64,000 nt of DNA from Sphaerotilus hippei. Its GTDB lineage: Bacteria > Pseudomonadota > Gammaproteobacteria > Burkholderiales > Burkholderiaceae_C. The translations under genes and the position numbers were made by a program. Positions 45,181 to 53,972 of the stretch are shown here, one piece after another. Under the pieces are notes generated by a model. The model was not told the DNA's origin, searched no databases, and worked only from the letters and a program-made list of their open reading frames with translations. Positions within the stretch are counted from its first letter, which is position 1. Each line of letters starts with the position of its first letter. The stretch lies in assembly GCF_003201595.1 (NCBI RefSeq), contig NZ_QJJS01000012.1:19270-83269 (forward strand), written 5' to 3'.

Positions 45181-45885
45181 TCAGCGCTCGGCGATGGCGG
45201 CGAGCTTTTCCCGTGACAGCACGACCAGCCGCGCCGGCTCGATGCGCAGCGCGCCGTGGCGCTCGAAACCCTTCAGCTCCTGATTGACCCGCTGGCGCGA
45301 CGCGCCCACGAGCTGGGCCAGGTCCTCCTGGGCCAGCTGCAGGCCGATGCGGATGCCCCCGCGGTCGGCACTGCCGTAGCGGCGCGACAGGTGCAGCACC
45401 TGCTTGGCCAGCCGGGCCGCCAGCGGTTTGGTGTGCAGGTCCTCCAGGCTGGTCAGCAGCTGGCGCATGCGGCGGCAGTTCAGCTGCAGCAGCGCGTCAC
45501 CGAAACCCGGGTGCCGGGCGCGCAGCGCCTCGAAGTCCGGCCGGCGCACGACCAGCAGCGTCGTCGCTCCGTGGGTGGTGGCGTCATGGGTGCGGGGCAG
45601 GCCGTCGATCAGCGCGATGTCGCCGAACCAGCTGCCCGGCTCGGCATAGGTCAGCGCGATCTGCTTGCCGGCCATCGAGACCGAACTCAGCCGCAGCGCC
45701 CCGGCGGCCACGCCGATCCAGTCGGTGGCCGGCTGTCCCCGCGAGGCGATCTGCAGCCCGTCGGCATGGCGACGCACGACGGCGCAGGCCAGGATCTCCT
45801 CCCGCAGCGCCGCGGGCAGCAAGGCGAACCAGGGGCCGCCTTCGATGGCCTGGCGTTCTTCGGTCGTGAGCACGATGGAGGTCAT
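45181..45885 (-). CDS. Crp/Fnr-family transcriptional regulator
   Basis: 234 residues: cyclic-nucleotide-binding-like beta-roll (about 20-125, with GSWFGDIALIDGLPRTHDA), a long dimer helix and HTH_Crp (about 160-215, LAQEDLAQLVGASRQRVNQELK). No Fnr-type N-terminal Cys cluster, and the cAMP-contacting Arg-Ser pair is not evident, so the ligand is unknown. Close in shape to general stress-type CRP paralogues of betaproteobacteria. Located between an unknown gene and the aminotransferase. Confidence 0.88.
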   Translation of the reverse strand: MTSIVLTTEERQAIEGGPWFALLPAALREEILACAVVRRHADGLQIASRGQPATDWIGVAAGALRLSSVSMAGKQIALTYAEPGSWFGDIALIDGLPRTHDATTHGATTLLVVRRPDFEALRARHPGFGDALLQLNCRRMRQLLTSLEDLHTKPLAARLAKQVLHLSRRYGSADRGGIRIGLQLAQEDLAQLVGASRQRVNQELKGFERHGALRIEPARLVVLSREKLAAIAER

Positions 45886-45943
45886 GGCAAGACAGCGCGC
45901 GAGGCTGCAGCGGTGGAGGCAGCCCCGATTCTGTCACCGAAAA

Positions 45944-45959
45944 ACGAACGACCGTTCGT
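45944..45959 (-). terminator. Inverted repeat ACGAACG-AC-CGTTCGT with flanking A/T runs
   Basis: On the minus strand the hairpin is followed by TTTT, so it can end the aminotransferase transcript (stop at 45975). The same sequence resembles operators for TetR-family dimers and lies 60-75 bases upstream of the Crp-family gene, so an operator role is a real alternative. The surrounding A and T runs also allow termination on the plus strand. Confidence 0.5.
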
Positions 45960-45974
45960 GCGTTTTTCAGTCCC

Positions 45975-47156
45975 TCAACCCAGGTGCCGCTTCAGCCGCT
46001 CCAGGGCGGTGTGCAGGGTGCTGTCGCGCTTGGCGAAGCAGAGGCGGGCCAGCTGCTGGTTGCGCCCGTCGGCGTGGAAGGCCGACAGGGGGATGGCCGC
46101 CACGCCCGCCTCGCGGGTCAGCCACTGGCAGAACTGCGCCTCGGGCAGCGCCGCGATGGCATCGGGCAGGCCGCTGTAGTCGACCACCTGGAAATACGTG
46201 CCTTCGCAGGGCAGCGGGCGCAGCGCCGTGTCGGCCAGGCCCCGGCGGAACAGGTCCCGCTTGGCCTGGTAGAAGGCCGACAGCTCCAGGTAGGGGGTCG
46301 GGTCGGCCAGGTAGGCGGCCAGGCCGTGCTGCATCGGCGTGTTCACGGTGAACACGTTGAACTGGTGCACCTTGCGGAACTCGTCCATCAGCGCCCGCGG
46401 CGCGGCGGTGTAGCCGACCTTCCAGCCGGTCACGTGGCAGGTCTTGCCGAAGCTCGACACCAGCACCGCGCGGGCGGCCAGCTCCGGGTGGCGGGCCACG
46501 CTCTGATGGACCTGCCCGTCGAAGCACATGTGTTCGTAGACCTCGTCGGACAGCACGAGGATGTCGGTGGGCCGCAGCAGGTCGGCCAGCCGCTGCATCT
46601 CGTCGGCGCTCCAGACGGTGCCCGTCGGGTTGTGCGGGCTGTTGATGATCAACGCCCGGGTGCGCGGCGTGATGGCCGCGGCGATGCGATCGAAGTCGGG
46701 CCGGAAGCTCCCGGCCGTCAGCGGCACATGCACCGCCGTCGCCCCGGCCAGCACGATGTTGGGCTCGTAGCTGTCGTAGCAGGGGTCGAGCACGATGACC
46801 TCGTCGCCCGGATGCACCAGCGCGAGGATGGCCGTCAGGATGGCCTGGGTGGCACCGGCCGTCACCGTGATCTCGTGCGCCGGGTCGTAGGCGCGGCCGT
46901 AGAGCGCCAGCAGCTTGTCGGCGATGGCCTGGCGCAGCGCCGGCACGCCGGCCATCGGCGGGTACTGGTTGTGGCCCGCGTCCATCGCGTCCTTGACCGC
47001 CTGCATCAGCCGCGGATCGCCATCGAAGTCCGGGAAGCCCTGGCCGAGGTTGACCGCCTGGCACTCCAGCGCGAGGGCGGACATGGTGGTGAAGATCGTC
47101 GTGCCGACCTGCGGCAGGCGGCTGACGGGCTGCGGGGTGCGGTGGATTGCGGTCAT
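45975..47156 (-). CDS. Class I/II PLP aminotransferase, methionine aminotransferase (YbdL) type
   Basis: Fold-type I aminotransferase, 393 residues: NLGQGFPDFDGDP, GHNQYPPMAGVPALRQAIA, VTAGATQAILTAI, INSPHNPTGTVW, ILSDEVYEHM-like segment LVLSDEVYEHMCFDG, and the PLP Lys in SSFGKTCHVTGWKVGY. These are hallmarks of YbdL/methionine and aromatic aminotransferases that act on keto-methiobutyrate, last step of methionine salvage. Open frame continues upstream but ATG 47156 is the natural start. It lies 53 bases after cysB and may share its transcript, which fits sulfur metabolism. Confidence 0.9.
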   Translation of the reverse strand: MTAIHRTPQPVSRLPQVGTTIFTTMSALALECQAVNLGQGFPDFDGDPRLMQAVKDAMDAGHNQYPPMAGVPALRQAIADKLLALYGRAYDPAHEITVTAGATQAILTAILALVHPGDEVIVLDPCYDSYEPNIVLAGATAVHVPLTAGSFRPDFDRIAAAITPRTRALIINSPHNPTGTVWSADEMQRLADLLRPTDILVLSDEVYEHMCFDGQVHQSVARHPELAARAVLVSSFGKTCHVTGWKVGYTAAPRALMDEFRKVHQFNVFTVNTPMQHGLAAYLADPTPYLELSAFYQAKRDLFRRGLADTALRPLPCEGTYFQVVDYSGLPDAIAALPEAQFCQWLTREAGVAAIPLSAFHADGRNQQLARLCFAKRDSTLHTALERLKRHLG

Positions 47157-47209
47157 GGCGGGGCGGGTGGGTGTCGGGGTCGAGGGCGATCCGGTCTCGG
47201 CGGCCGTGC

Positions 47210-48175
47210 TCAGAGGCTGTAGTTCGGCGGGGTGTCGTCGACACTCCCTTCCATCGCGCGGGTCACCAGCGCGCGGGTCAGCCGCTCGGACAGCAGTTCG
47301 GCGAAGCTGTAGACGAAGTGGCGCAGGTAGGCGCCGCGCTTGAAGGCGATGCGGGTGATGTTGGGCCCGAACAGATAACCCACCGGGCAGGCCACCAGCT
47401 CGCCGCCGGGCGCGAAGGCCGGGTCGTCGCGCACCGCCATCTCGGCGACCAGGCCCACGCCCAGGCCCAGGCGCACATAGGTCTTGATCACGTCGGAGTC
47501 GATCGCCTCGAGCACGTACTGCGGCTTCAGGCCGCGCTGCTCGAAGGCCGCGTCGATGCGTCCGCGCCCGGTGAACGACGGGTGGTAGGACACCAGCGGT
47601 TCGCGGGCCAGGTCGTCGAGCGTCAGCCGGTCGAGCGTGGCCAGCCGGTGGCGGGCCGGCACGACCGCGACGTGGCGCCATTCGTAGCAGGGCAGCGTGA
47701 CCAGCTCGTCGTAGGCGGTCAGGCCCTCGGTGGCCACCGCGACCTCGGCCGCGTCGTCGAGCAGCATCTGCGCGATCTGCTGCGGGGTGCCCTGGTGCAG
47801 GCTGATCGTCACCTTCGGATGCCGCGCCCGCAGGGCCGCGACCGGCCCGGGCAGCACGTAGCGCGCCTGGGTGTGGGTGGCGGCCAGCGACAGCGTGCCG
47901 GCGTCCTGGCGGGTGTAGTCCTCGCCGATGCGCTTGAGGTTGGCCACCTCGCGCATGATCACCTCGATCGAGTTCAGCACCTGGCGTCCGGGCTCGGTGA
48001 TGCGCTTGAGGCGCTTGCCGTGGCGGGCGAAGATGTCCACGCCCAGCTCCTCCTCGAGCTCGAGGATGGCCTTGGAGATGCCCGGCTGCGAGGTGTGCAG
48101 CGCCTTGGCCGTCTCGGTCAGGTTCAGGTCGCGCCGGGCGGCCTCCTGGACGAAGCGGAACTGGTGCAGGTTCAT
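47210..48175 (-). CDS. cysB: LysR-type regulator CysB
   Basis: Master activator of sulfate assimilation, 321 residues. N-terminal winged HTH (MNLHQFRFVQEAARRDLNLTETAKALHTSQPGISKAI in parts) and a co-inducer domain (TTHTQARYVLP-type: AATHTQARYVLPGPV; VSYHPSFTGR; AIDSDVIKTYVRLGLGVGL). The wording THTQARY and SDVIKTYV is characteristic of CysB and Cbl. It responds to N-acetylserine in E. coli; assumed here. Its ATG overlaps the cbiX stop (ATGA). Confidence 0.9.
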   Translation of the reverse strand: MNLHQFRFVQEAARRDLNLTETAKALHTSQPGISKAILELEEELGVDIFARHGKRLKRITEPGRQVLNSIEVIMREVANLKRIGEDYTRQDAGTLSLAATHTQARYVLPGPVAALRARHPKVTISLHQGTPQQIAQMLLDDAAEVAVATEGLTAYDELVTLPCYEWRHVAVVPARHRLATLDRLTLDDLAREPLVSYHPSFTGRGRIDAAFEQRGLKPQYVLEAIDSDVIKTYVRLGLGVGLVAEMAVRDDPAFAPGGELVACPVGYLFGPNITRIAFKRGAYLRHFVYSFAELLSERLTRALVTRAMEGSVDDTPPNYSL

Positions 48176-48567
48176 GACGGCAGGCCGGTGGACGCCGCCG
48201 GTGCGCGGACCAGCTCCAGCGTCGCGTGCGCCAGCGCCCGCGTGACGCCGTCGATCTCGCCGATGGCGGCGGTGGCCTCGATGTGCACGTCGGGCCACGC
48301 GGCCCGGGCCTGCTCGATCAGCACCGGCAGGTCCTTGCGCACATGGCCTCCCGCGCCCAGGAACAGCGGCACGACGGTGACATGCCGGCAGCCCTGCGCC
48401 ACCAGCTCGTCCACGCCCGCGGCCAGCCCGGGGGTCATCAGCTCGAGGAAGGCCAGTGCCACCGGCTGGTCGGGCGCGGCGGCCCGCAGCTGGTCGGCGA
48501 TGCGATGGAAGGGCCGGGCCCACTGCGGATCGCGGGCGCCGTGGGCGAAGAGAAGGATGCCGTGCAT
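48172..48567 (-). CDS. CbiX/SirB-type sirohydrochlorin chelatase
   Basis: Short chelatase of 131 residues, one CbiX domain as in CbiX-S/SirB. Metal-binding His-9 in LFAHGARDP and His-75 in GAGGHVRKDL. In siroheme synthesis it inserts iron into sirohydrochlorin; siroheme is the cofactor of sulfite and nitrite reductases. Coupling with cysB therefore makes functional sense. Cobalt insertion for vitamin B12 cannot be excluded. Confidence 0.85.
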   Translation of the reverse strand: MHGILLFAHGARDPQWARPFHRIADQLRAAAPDQPVALAFLELMTPGLAAGVDELVAQGCRHVTVVPLFLGAGGHVRKDLPVLIEQARAAWPDVHIEATAAIGEIDGVTRALAHATLELVRAPAASTGLPS

Positions 48568-48622
48568 GTTCGAACCCGTCCGGAAGAGAAGCGAAGGAAA
48601 AGAGGAGGCGGATCGACCGGCC

Positions 48623-49729
48623 TCAGCGGTTGCGCACCAGCCAGCCGAACGCCGTCAGCGACAGCATCAGGTAGACCACGCTGGGCACGCTCGCGGCGAT
48701 CCAGGGCGTCCAGTTCTGCAGCAGCCCGAGGTGGTTGGAGACGTTGTTGAGCAGCACGAAGCTGATGCCCAGCATCACCCCGCCGAAGACCTTCAGGCTG
48801 ATGCCGCCGCTGCGGGCGTGCAGGTAGGCGAAGGGCAGGGCCAGGCCCATCATCACCAGGCAGGCGAAGGGGTAGAGCGCCTTCTTCCAGAACTGGATCT
48901 CGTAGCGCTGCGCCGCCTGCGCGTTCTCCGACAGGTGCACCATGTAGGTGTAGAGCGCCGGGGTCGACATGGTCTTGAGCGGCAGCACGGCCGCGGCCAC
49001 CACCGGCTGGGTCAGGTTGCTCTGCCAGGTGCTGCGCTCCAGCGTGCGGTCCGCGGCCAGCGTCGGGGTCGTGTCGGGCGTCCAGGTGGAGATGCGCACG
49101 CCCTCGAGCGTCCAGCGGCCGTCCGGGGCGATCGTCGCGCTGTCGGCCGTGGTGCGGGTCAGCAGCTGGCCCCGGGGGCCGAACTCGAAGATGCGGACCC
49201 GCTCGATGCGCTCCTTCGAGGTCGCGCCGGCGAAGTTGATCGTGAACTGGTGCGTGCCGTCGGCCTGCGGCTGGGTGTCGCGCAGCCAGGCGCCGCCGGC
49301 CGTCACCGACAGGCCGCCCTTGCGCTCGGACTGCACCAGCGTCGAGCGGGTGTCGCACCAGGGGGCGATGAAGTCGCCCACGACATAGGTGAACAGCACG
49401 AAGGCCACGCCCAGCTGGGTCAGCAGGCTGAGCGCGCGCCCCGGACCGAGCCCGCCGGTGCGCAGGATGGTGAACTCCGAGGACTGGGCCAGCCGGGCCA
49501 GCGCATAGATCGCGCCGATCAGCACCGCGATCGGCGCGAGCTCGTAGACATGGCCGGGCACCTGCAGCAGGCAGACCAGCAGCGCCTTCCAGATCGTGTA
49601 GCCCCGCTGGCCGAGGTCGTCGAGCTCGCTGACCAGGTCGAAGAAGAAGAACAGGCCCAGGAAGGCCAGCATCACGAAGCCGCTGGCCCCGAGGACCTCG
49701 CGGTAGAGCAGTCGTCGTACGGTGCGCAT
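48623..49729 (-). CDS. lptG: LPS export ABC transporter permease LptG
   Basis: Inner-membrane permease of the LptB2FG machine that extracts lipopolysaccharide. 368 residues from ATG 49729: helices at both ends (REVLGASGFVMLAFLGLFFFFDL; LARLAQSSEFTILRTGG, the coupling helix; KALYPFACLVMMGLALPFAYL) around a periplasmic jellyroll (about 130-270). The ATG shares one base with the lptF stop (TGATG), a typical coupled pair. Identification as G rather than F follows gene order. Confidence 0.95.
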   Translation of the reverse strand: MRTVRRLLYREVLGASGFVMLAFLGLFFFFDLVSELDDLGQRGYTIWKALLVCLLQVPGHVYELAPIAVLIGAIYALARLAQSSEFTILRTGGLGPGRALSLLTQLGVAFVLFTYVVGDFIAPWCDTRSTLVQSERKGGLSVTAGGAWLRDTQPQADGTHQFTINFAGATSKERIERVRIFEFGPRGQLLTRTTADSATIAPDGRWTLEGVRISTWTPDTTPTLAADRTLERSTWQSNLTQPVVAAAVLPLKTMSTPALYTYMVHLSENAQAAQRYEIQFWKKALYPFACLVMMGLALPFAYLHARSGGISLKVFGGVMLGISFVLLNNVSNHLGLLQNWTPWIAASVPSVVYLMLSLTAFGWLVRNR

Positions 49730-50826
49730 CAGGCAGACGCCGGCGAGCGGCGCACAAGACATCGGTTGGCACCGCCGTTGCGCCACCACAGCAGCGACAC
49801 GGCGATCAGGAACATGCTCAGGTGCACGCCCAGCAGAGCCGGCAGCATGGCCGCCTTGCCCGAGCCGACCCAGGCCTGAGACAGGTTGACCAGGTTCAGG
49901 TAGACCACGAAGGCCAGCAGCGCCACCAGCAGCGTCACCCCGCCGGCGCGCCGGTGGCTGCCCGCCGCCAGCCCCAGGCCCAGCAGCATCAGGTTCAGCG
50001 GCACGACGATCATGCCCAGGCGCCACACCAGCTCGCCACGCGCCCGCTGGCCGCCGTCACGCAGCAGGTCCAGCGAATGGCGGGCCTTGGGTGGCAGGGC
50101 CTCCAGCTCGCTGACGACCGCCTCGCCGATGCGGATCTGGTAGTGGTCGAAGCGCGAGATCGTGCGCGTGCCGCCGCGGGTGTCCAGGTCGGTGCGGGCG
50201 CCGTTGGCCAGCGACAGCAGGCGCTGGCCCTGCGGGGTGTACTCGACCCGGCCCGACTGGGCGGTGGTCACCGATTCACGGTCCTCGCGCTGTTCCAGGA
50301 TGAACACGTTGCGGCCGGTGCCGTCACTCGGGGCGTCCTTGTCGATGAAGAACACCCGCCGGCCGTCGGCCGAGGTCTGGAACTGGCCGGCCTCGACCCG
50401 CGACAGGTCGGAGCGTTTTTCATAGCGGTCCCGCAGCTCGGAGATGTTGCGGTTGGTCCAGGGCCAGACCACCAGCGTCAGCCCGGCCACCGCCAGCAGC
50501 ACCGGCGTGACGAAGCGTGCGACCGGGCGCACGAAACGGGTCAGCGACACGCCGCTGGCCAGCCACACCGCCATCTCGCTGTCGCGGTACATGCGGGTGA
50601 GCGTCGAGACCACCGCCACGAACACGCTCAGGCACAGCAGGATGGGCAGCTGGCCCAGCGTCGCGTAACCGAGCAGCAGGGCGACGTCCTCGGGCGAGGC
50701 GCTGCCTCGCGCGGCCAGACCCAGCATGCGGATCAGCATCACGGTCAGCACGATGGTCAGCACCACCACCAGCGTCCCGCCGAAACTGCGGGAGAGGTCT
50801 TTGCGCAAGGAGGAATCGAATAACAT
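49729..50826 (-). CDS. lptF: LPS export ABC transporter permease LptF
   Basis: Partner of LptG, 365 residues from ATG 50826 with the motif MLFDSSLRKDLSRSFGGTLV at the start, coupling helix SEMAVWLASGVSLTRFVRPV, a periplasmic jellyroll (about 130-250) and three C-terminal helices (LVWRLGMIVVPLNLMLLGLG). Divergent from pepA with only 27 bases between starts, the arrangement known from other proteobacteria where pepA and lptFG sit back to back. Confidence 0.95.
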   Translation of the reverse strand: MLFDSSLRKDLSRSFGGTLVVVLTIVLTVMLIRMLGLAARGSASPEDVALLLGYATLGQLPILLCLSVFVAVVSTLTRMYRDSEMAVWLASGVSLTRFVRPVARFVTPVLLAVAGLTLVVWPWTNRNISELRDRYEKRSDLSRVEAGQFQTSADGRRVFFIDKDAPSDGTGRNVFILEQREDRESVTTAQSGRVEYTPQGQRLLSLANGARTDLDTRGGTRTISRFDHYQIRIGEAVVSELEALPPKARHSLDLLRDGGQRARGELVWRLGMIVVPLNLMLLGLGLAAGSHRRAGGVTLLVALLAFVVYLNLVNLSQAWVGSGKAAMLPALLGVHLSMFLIAVSLLWWRNGGANRCLVRRSPASA

Positions 50827-50853
50827 CGGTTGCTTCAATAACGGTGTGGAATT

Positions 50854-52326
50854 ATGGACGCTCGGACCCTGCTGATCACGCCCGAGGACATCGCCGGGCA
50901 CTCCGTCGGTGCACTGCTGCTGCTGCTGCCCTGCGCGGAGAGTGGCTGGCACCTCGCGCCCGCGCTCGACCTGCTGGTGCGCGACGTCATCGAACAAGGT
51001 GATCTGGAACTGAAGGCCGGCCGCACGGTGAGCCTGTTCCGTCCGGTCGGACTGAAGGCGCTGCGCCTGCTGATCGCCGTGGTCGACAGCCAGGACGGTC
51101 TGCCGTCGCCCGCCGCGGTGCGCCGCGCGACGGCCGCGCTGATGCCGGCACTGAAGGCCTGCCAGGCCCCGCAGGCGACCCTGCTCTGGGGCGGCAGCGG
51201 CGAGCTCGATGGCGCCTGCGCCGAGGCCGCCTTCACCACCGCCAGCGACGCGCTCTACACCTATCGCCACACCAAGCCCAGCGCCCCGGCCGCGGCGGCG
51301 CTGAAGAAGCTGCAGTTCGCCTGCAGCAAGGTCTCGGCGCCCGAGGTCAAGGAAGGCCTGCGCCGTGCCGCGGGCATCGCCGCCGGCGTCGAGCTGGCGC
51401 GTGAATGTGCCAACCGCCCCGGCAACCACTGCACCCCGACCCACCTCGCCGAGCAGGCGCTGGAGCTGGCCAGGTCCGGCCCGGTCGACGTCGAGGTGCT
51501 CGATCGCAAGGCGGTCGAGAAACTCGGCATGGGCGCTTTCCTGTCCGTGGCCCGAGGCTCGGACGAGCCGCTGCAGTTCATCGTGCTGCGCTACCAGGGG
51601 GCGGGCAAGAAGGATGCGCCCGTCGTGCTGGTGGGCAAGGGCGTGACCTTCGACACCGGCGGCATCTCCATCAAGCCGGCGGCCGAGATGGACGAGATGA
51701 AGTTCGACATGGGCGGCGCGGCCAGCGTGCTCGGCACCTTCAAGGCGATCGCCGAACTCAAGCCCAAGGTCAACCTGATCGGGCTGATCCCGGCCTGCGA
51801 GAACATGCCCAGCGGACGGGCGACCAAGCCCGGCGACGTGATCACCAGCATGTCGGGCCAGACCATCGAGGTGCTCAACACCGATGCGGAAGGGCGCCTG
51901 ATCCTGTGTGACGCGCTGACCTACGCCGAGCGCTTCAAGCCCGCGGCCGTGGTCGACATCGCCACGCTGACCGGTGCCTGCGTGATCGCGCTGGGCCACC
52001 ACCGCAGCGGCCTGTTCAGCGCCGACGACGTGCTGGCGGGCGAGCTGCTCGACGCCGGCACGAACGCGCTCGATCCCGCCTGGCGCATGCCGCTGGACGA
52101 GGAGTACGGCGAGGCGCTGAAGAGCAACTTCGCCGACATGGGCAACGTCGGCCCGCGCGCTGGCGGCTCGATCAGCGCCGCGATGTTCCTCAAGCGCTAC
52201 ACCTCGGCCTACCCGTGGGCGCATCTGGACATCGCCGGCACCGCCTGGAAGAGCGGCGCGCAGAAGGGGGCCACCGGGCGCCCGGTGCCGCTGCTGACGC
52301 ACTTCGTGCTGGGGCGCAGCCGTTGA
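50854..52326 (+). CDS. pepA: Leucyl aminopeptidase (M17)
   Basis: Cytosolic dinuclear metallo-aminopeptidase, 490 residues; E. coli PepA also binds DNA in Xer site resolution and carAB control. Signature NTDAEGRLILCDALTYAE; metal ligands in GKGVTFDTGGISIKP and DEMKFDMGGA; also ACENMPSGRATKPGDV. N-terminal domain of the PepA type (about 1-170). Very short gap to divergent lptF, so promoters must overlap. Confidence 0.95.
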   Translation: MDARTLLITPEDIAGHSVGALLLLLPCAESGWHLAPALDLLVRDVIEQGDLELKAGRTVSLFRPVGLKALRLLIAVVDSQDGLPSPAAVRRATAALMPALKACQAPQATLLWGGSGELDGACAEAAFTTASDALYTYRHTKPSAPAAAALKKLQFACSKVSAPEVKEGLRRAAGIAAGVELARECANRPGNHCTPTHLAEQALELARSGPVDVEVLDRKAVEKLGMGAFLSVARGSDEPLQFIVLRYQGAGKKDAPVVLVGKGVTFDTGGISIKPAAEMDEMKFDMGGAASVLGTFKAIAELKPKVNLIGLIPACENMPSGRATKPGDVITSMSGQTIEVLNTDAEGRLILCDALTYAERFKPAAVVDIATLTGACVIALGHHRSGLFSADDVLAGELLDAGTNALDPAWRMPLDEEYGEALKSNFADMGNVGPRAGGSISAAMFLKRYTSAYPWAHLDIAGTAWKSGAQKGATGRPVPLLTHFVLGRSR

Positions 52327-52348
52327 GCCCGGTCTTCGAACCTTCGTG

Positions 52349-52780
52349 ATGACCCGGGTGTCCTTCCATTTCAATGTCGCCGATCGCCGCGACTACGCCT
52401 GCCGGCTGCTGCGCAAGGCGACCCGTGCCGGTTCGCGCCTGGTGGTGACCGGCCCGGCACCGCTGCTGTCCGATCTGGACAAGGCGCTGTGGACCTTCGA
52501 TCCGCTGGAGTTCCTGCCGCATTGGCGCGGCGACAGCCTGCAGCGCCTGCCGGCGGTGCTGCGCTCGACGCCGGTGCTGCTGCTCGAGCGACCCGAACCG
52601 GCCGAGGGGTACGACGTGCTGCTCAACCTCGGGCCGACGGTGCCGCCCGCCTGCGAGGCCTTCGACCGGTTGATCGAGGTGGTGTCCCGCCAGGAGAGCG
52701 ACCGCCTGCAGGCGCGCGAGCGCTGGCGCCATTACGCCCAGGCCGGCCTGCCCATCGAGCGGCACGAGGTGAACGCATGA
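52349..52780 (+). CDS. holC: DNA polymerase III subunit chi
   Basis: Clamp-loader accessory that binds SSB and psi. 143 residues from ATG 52349: VSFHFNVADRRDYACRLLRKA, DLDKALWTFDPLEFLPHW and VLLNLGPTVPPACEAFDRLIEVVS are diagnostic of HolC. Located 22 bases after pepA, an order shared by many proteobacteria (pepA-holC), and coupled by ATGA to the next small gene. No valS follows, unlike E. coli. Confidence 0.92.
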   Translation: MTRVSFHFNVADRRDYACRLLRKATRAGSRLVVTGPAPLLSDLDKALWTFDPLEFLPHWRGDSLQRLPAVLRSTPVLLLERPEPAEGYDVLLNLGPTVPPACEAFDRLIEVVSRQESDRLQARERWRHYAQAGLPIERHEVNA

Positions 52781-53166
52781 GCGCCACCCCGCCGTCGGGC
52801 CTGCACATCGTCGAGGTGCCGACCCTGACCGAGGTCGTCGGCCTCCCCATCACCGACGCTCAGCCTTTCCTGCCGCCCCGCCCGGACAGCGCGCTGCCCG
52901 AGCTGTCCTCGCTGTCGAGCGTCGACCCCGGTGGCGAGACCTGGACCCCCGACAGCGAGGAGCAGATCCGCCAGAAGGTCCTGGCCGACGTGCAGCGCCA
53001 GGTCGACCGCATGTTCGAGTACCGCGTGCGCGAGACGCTGTCGCCCGCGCTGGCCCGCCTGACCGAAGCCTTCATCCGCGAGACCCGCGACGAGCTGGCC
53101 AAGACCCTGGCCGACGTCGTCCGGCGTGCCGTGGCCCAGGAGATGGCACGCCACCGGATTCGCTGA
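52777..53166 (+). CDS. Conserved hypothetical protein coupled to holC
   Basis: 129 residues with a Pro-rich N-terminal half (VPTLTEVVGLPITDAQPFLPPRPDS) and a helical C-terminal half (QKVLADVQRQVDRMFEYRVRETLSPALARLTEAFI) that looks like a coiled coil. ATG overlaps the holC stop. A gene of this shape after holC is, as I recall, common in Burkholderiales (DUF2486-like); not checked. Possibly a replication accessory; no function known. Confidence 0.75.
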   Translation: MSATPPSGLHIVEVPTLTEVVGLPITDAQPFLPPRPDSALPELSSLSSVDPGGETWTPDSEEQIRQKVLADVQRQVDRMFEYRVRETLSPALARLTEAFIRETRDELAKTLADVVRRAVAQEMARHRIR

Positions 53167-53180
53167 TCTCGGTCAACCGC

Positions 53181-53210
53181 TTGCCAGATCCTCTGGATTC
53201 GGGTTATAAT
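53181..53210 (+). promoter_or_regulatory. Promoter of the tRNA-Ser gene
   Basis: TTGCCA (-35, 53181-53186) and TATAAT (-10, 53205-53210) with an 18-base spacer; start expected near 53217, a few bases before the tRNA 5' end. Confidence 0.75.
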
Positions 53211-53222
53211 TTCCGTCTTCGC

Positions 53223-53312
<90 letters not shown>

Positions 53313-53320
53313 GCGAACAG

Positions 53321-53370
53321 AAAGCCCCTGAAAGCCTTGTAAATCAACAAGTTAGCTCTCAGGGGCTTTT
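53321..53370 (+). terminator. Terminator after tRNA-Ser
   Basis: AAAGCCCCTGA pairs with TCAGGGGCTTT, with an inner CTTGT/ACAAG helix, and the 3' side ends in TTTT. It begins 9 bases after the encoded CCA. Confidence 0.8.
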
Positions 53371-53427
53371 CCGTTTCCCCCACGCTCTGCGGGCAGAACT
53401 TCCCCCACGCCGCCGCGCCCCGTCTGC

Positions 53428-53545
53428 CTCCTGCGCCACCGAGTAACTCCCGGTCTTGCGCAGGGCCGGCAGCACTTTGGCCGTGATCCACTTCTTGGGC
53501 GCCTTGGCGCCGGAGGTGAGGACCAGATGGCTTTGCCTTGGTCAT
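53428..53545 (-). pseudogene. Remnant of a phage antirepressor (BRO/KilA-N-like)
   Basis: Minus-strand frame 53359-53526 reads LVLTSGAKAPKKWITAKVLP, then ALRKTGSYSV; the WxTxxVLPxxRKTGSY pattern is the end of the BRO-N/phage antirepressor fold. Upstream the frame is closed by a stop within 20 bases, downstream it becomes junk that runs into the tRNA terminator. An intact ATG at 53545 is in another frame, so a frameshift has occurred. It lies 115 bases from a tRNA-Ser end, a common prophage attachment place. Confidence 0.5.
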
Positions 53546-53733
53546 GCGCCATGAGTTCCCGCCTCAGCGCTCAGCACATCGACAACAACTGAGCCCAGCG
53601 TGATGGAGTCGGGGTCCAGTTCCATGGCCGACTTCCTTGCGGCTTGCAGGAGCGGGTCGAGAGAGGCCACGGCTTTTTCTTTTCCTGTGACCCGCTGCAG
53701 GGTTCGACGGCGGCCCCGCGTGGGACATGCCAT
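53542..53733 (-). CDS. Hypothetical 63-residue ORF beside the phage remnant
   Basis: From ATG 53733: basic N-terminus (MACPTRGRRRTLQRV) then KAVASLDPLLQAARKSAMEL and DSITLGSVVVDVLSAE. The stop overlaps the ATG at 53545 of the broken antirepressor frame (ATGA), which supports a small phage-type operon. G+C and codon use are less extreme than in the neighbours. Region 53313-53930 otherwise holds no gene I can support. Confidence 0.3.
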   Translation of the reverse strand: MACPTRGRRRTLQRVTGKEKAVASLDPLLQAARKSAMELDPDSITLGSVVVDVLSAEAGTHGA

Positions 53734-53972
53734 CAATCGCTCGGGGTTTTTGGTGCTGCTGGTGGCTGGAGGGGCCGCCTGGGGTGTCACCGTGCGGTGA
53801 CGAGGGTTTCGTCTCGGGATTCGTTCACGGGACTGGATCGGGCGGGATCGGAGTGAGGGTTGGTACTCATTTTTGCGTCCTGCCGGGGGTCGACAACCTG
53901 AATGTTGACAGAGACCATGCGGAAGCGCACATGAAATGACCATCCTGGGGCATCGCGGCCAAACTCTGGACC

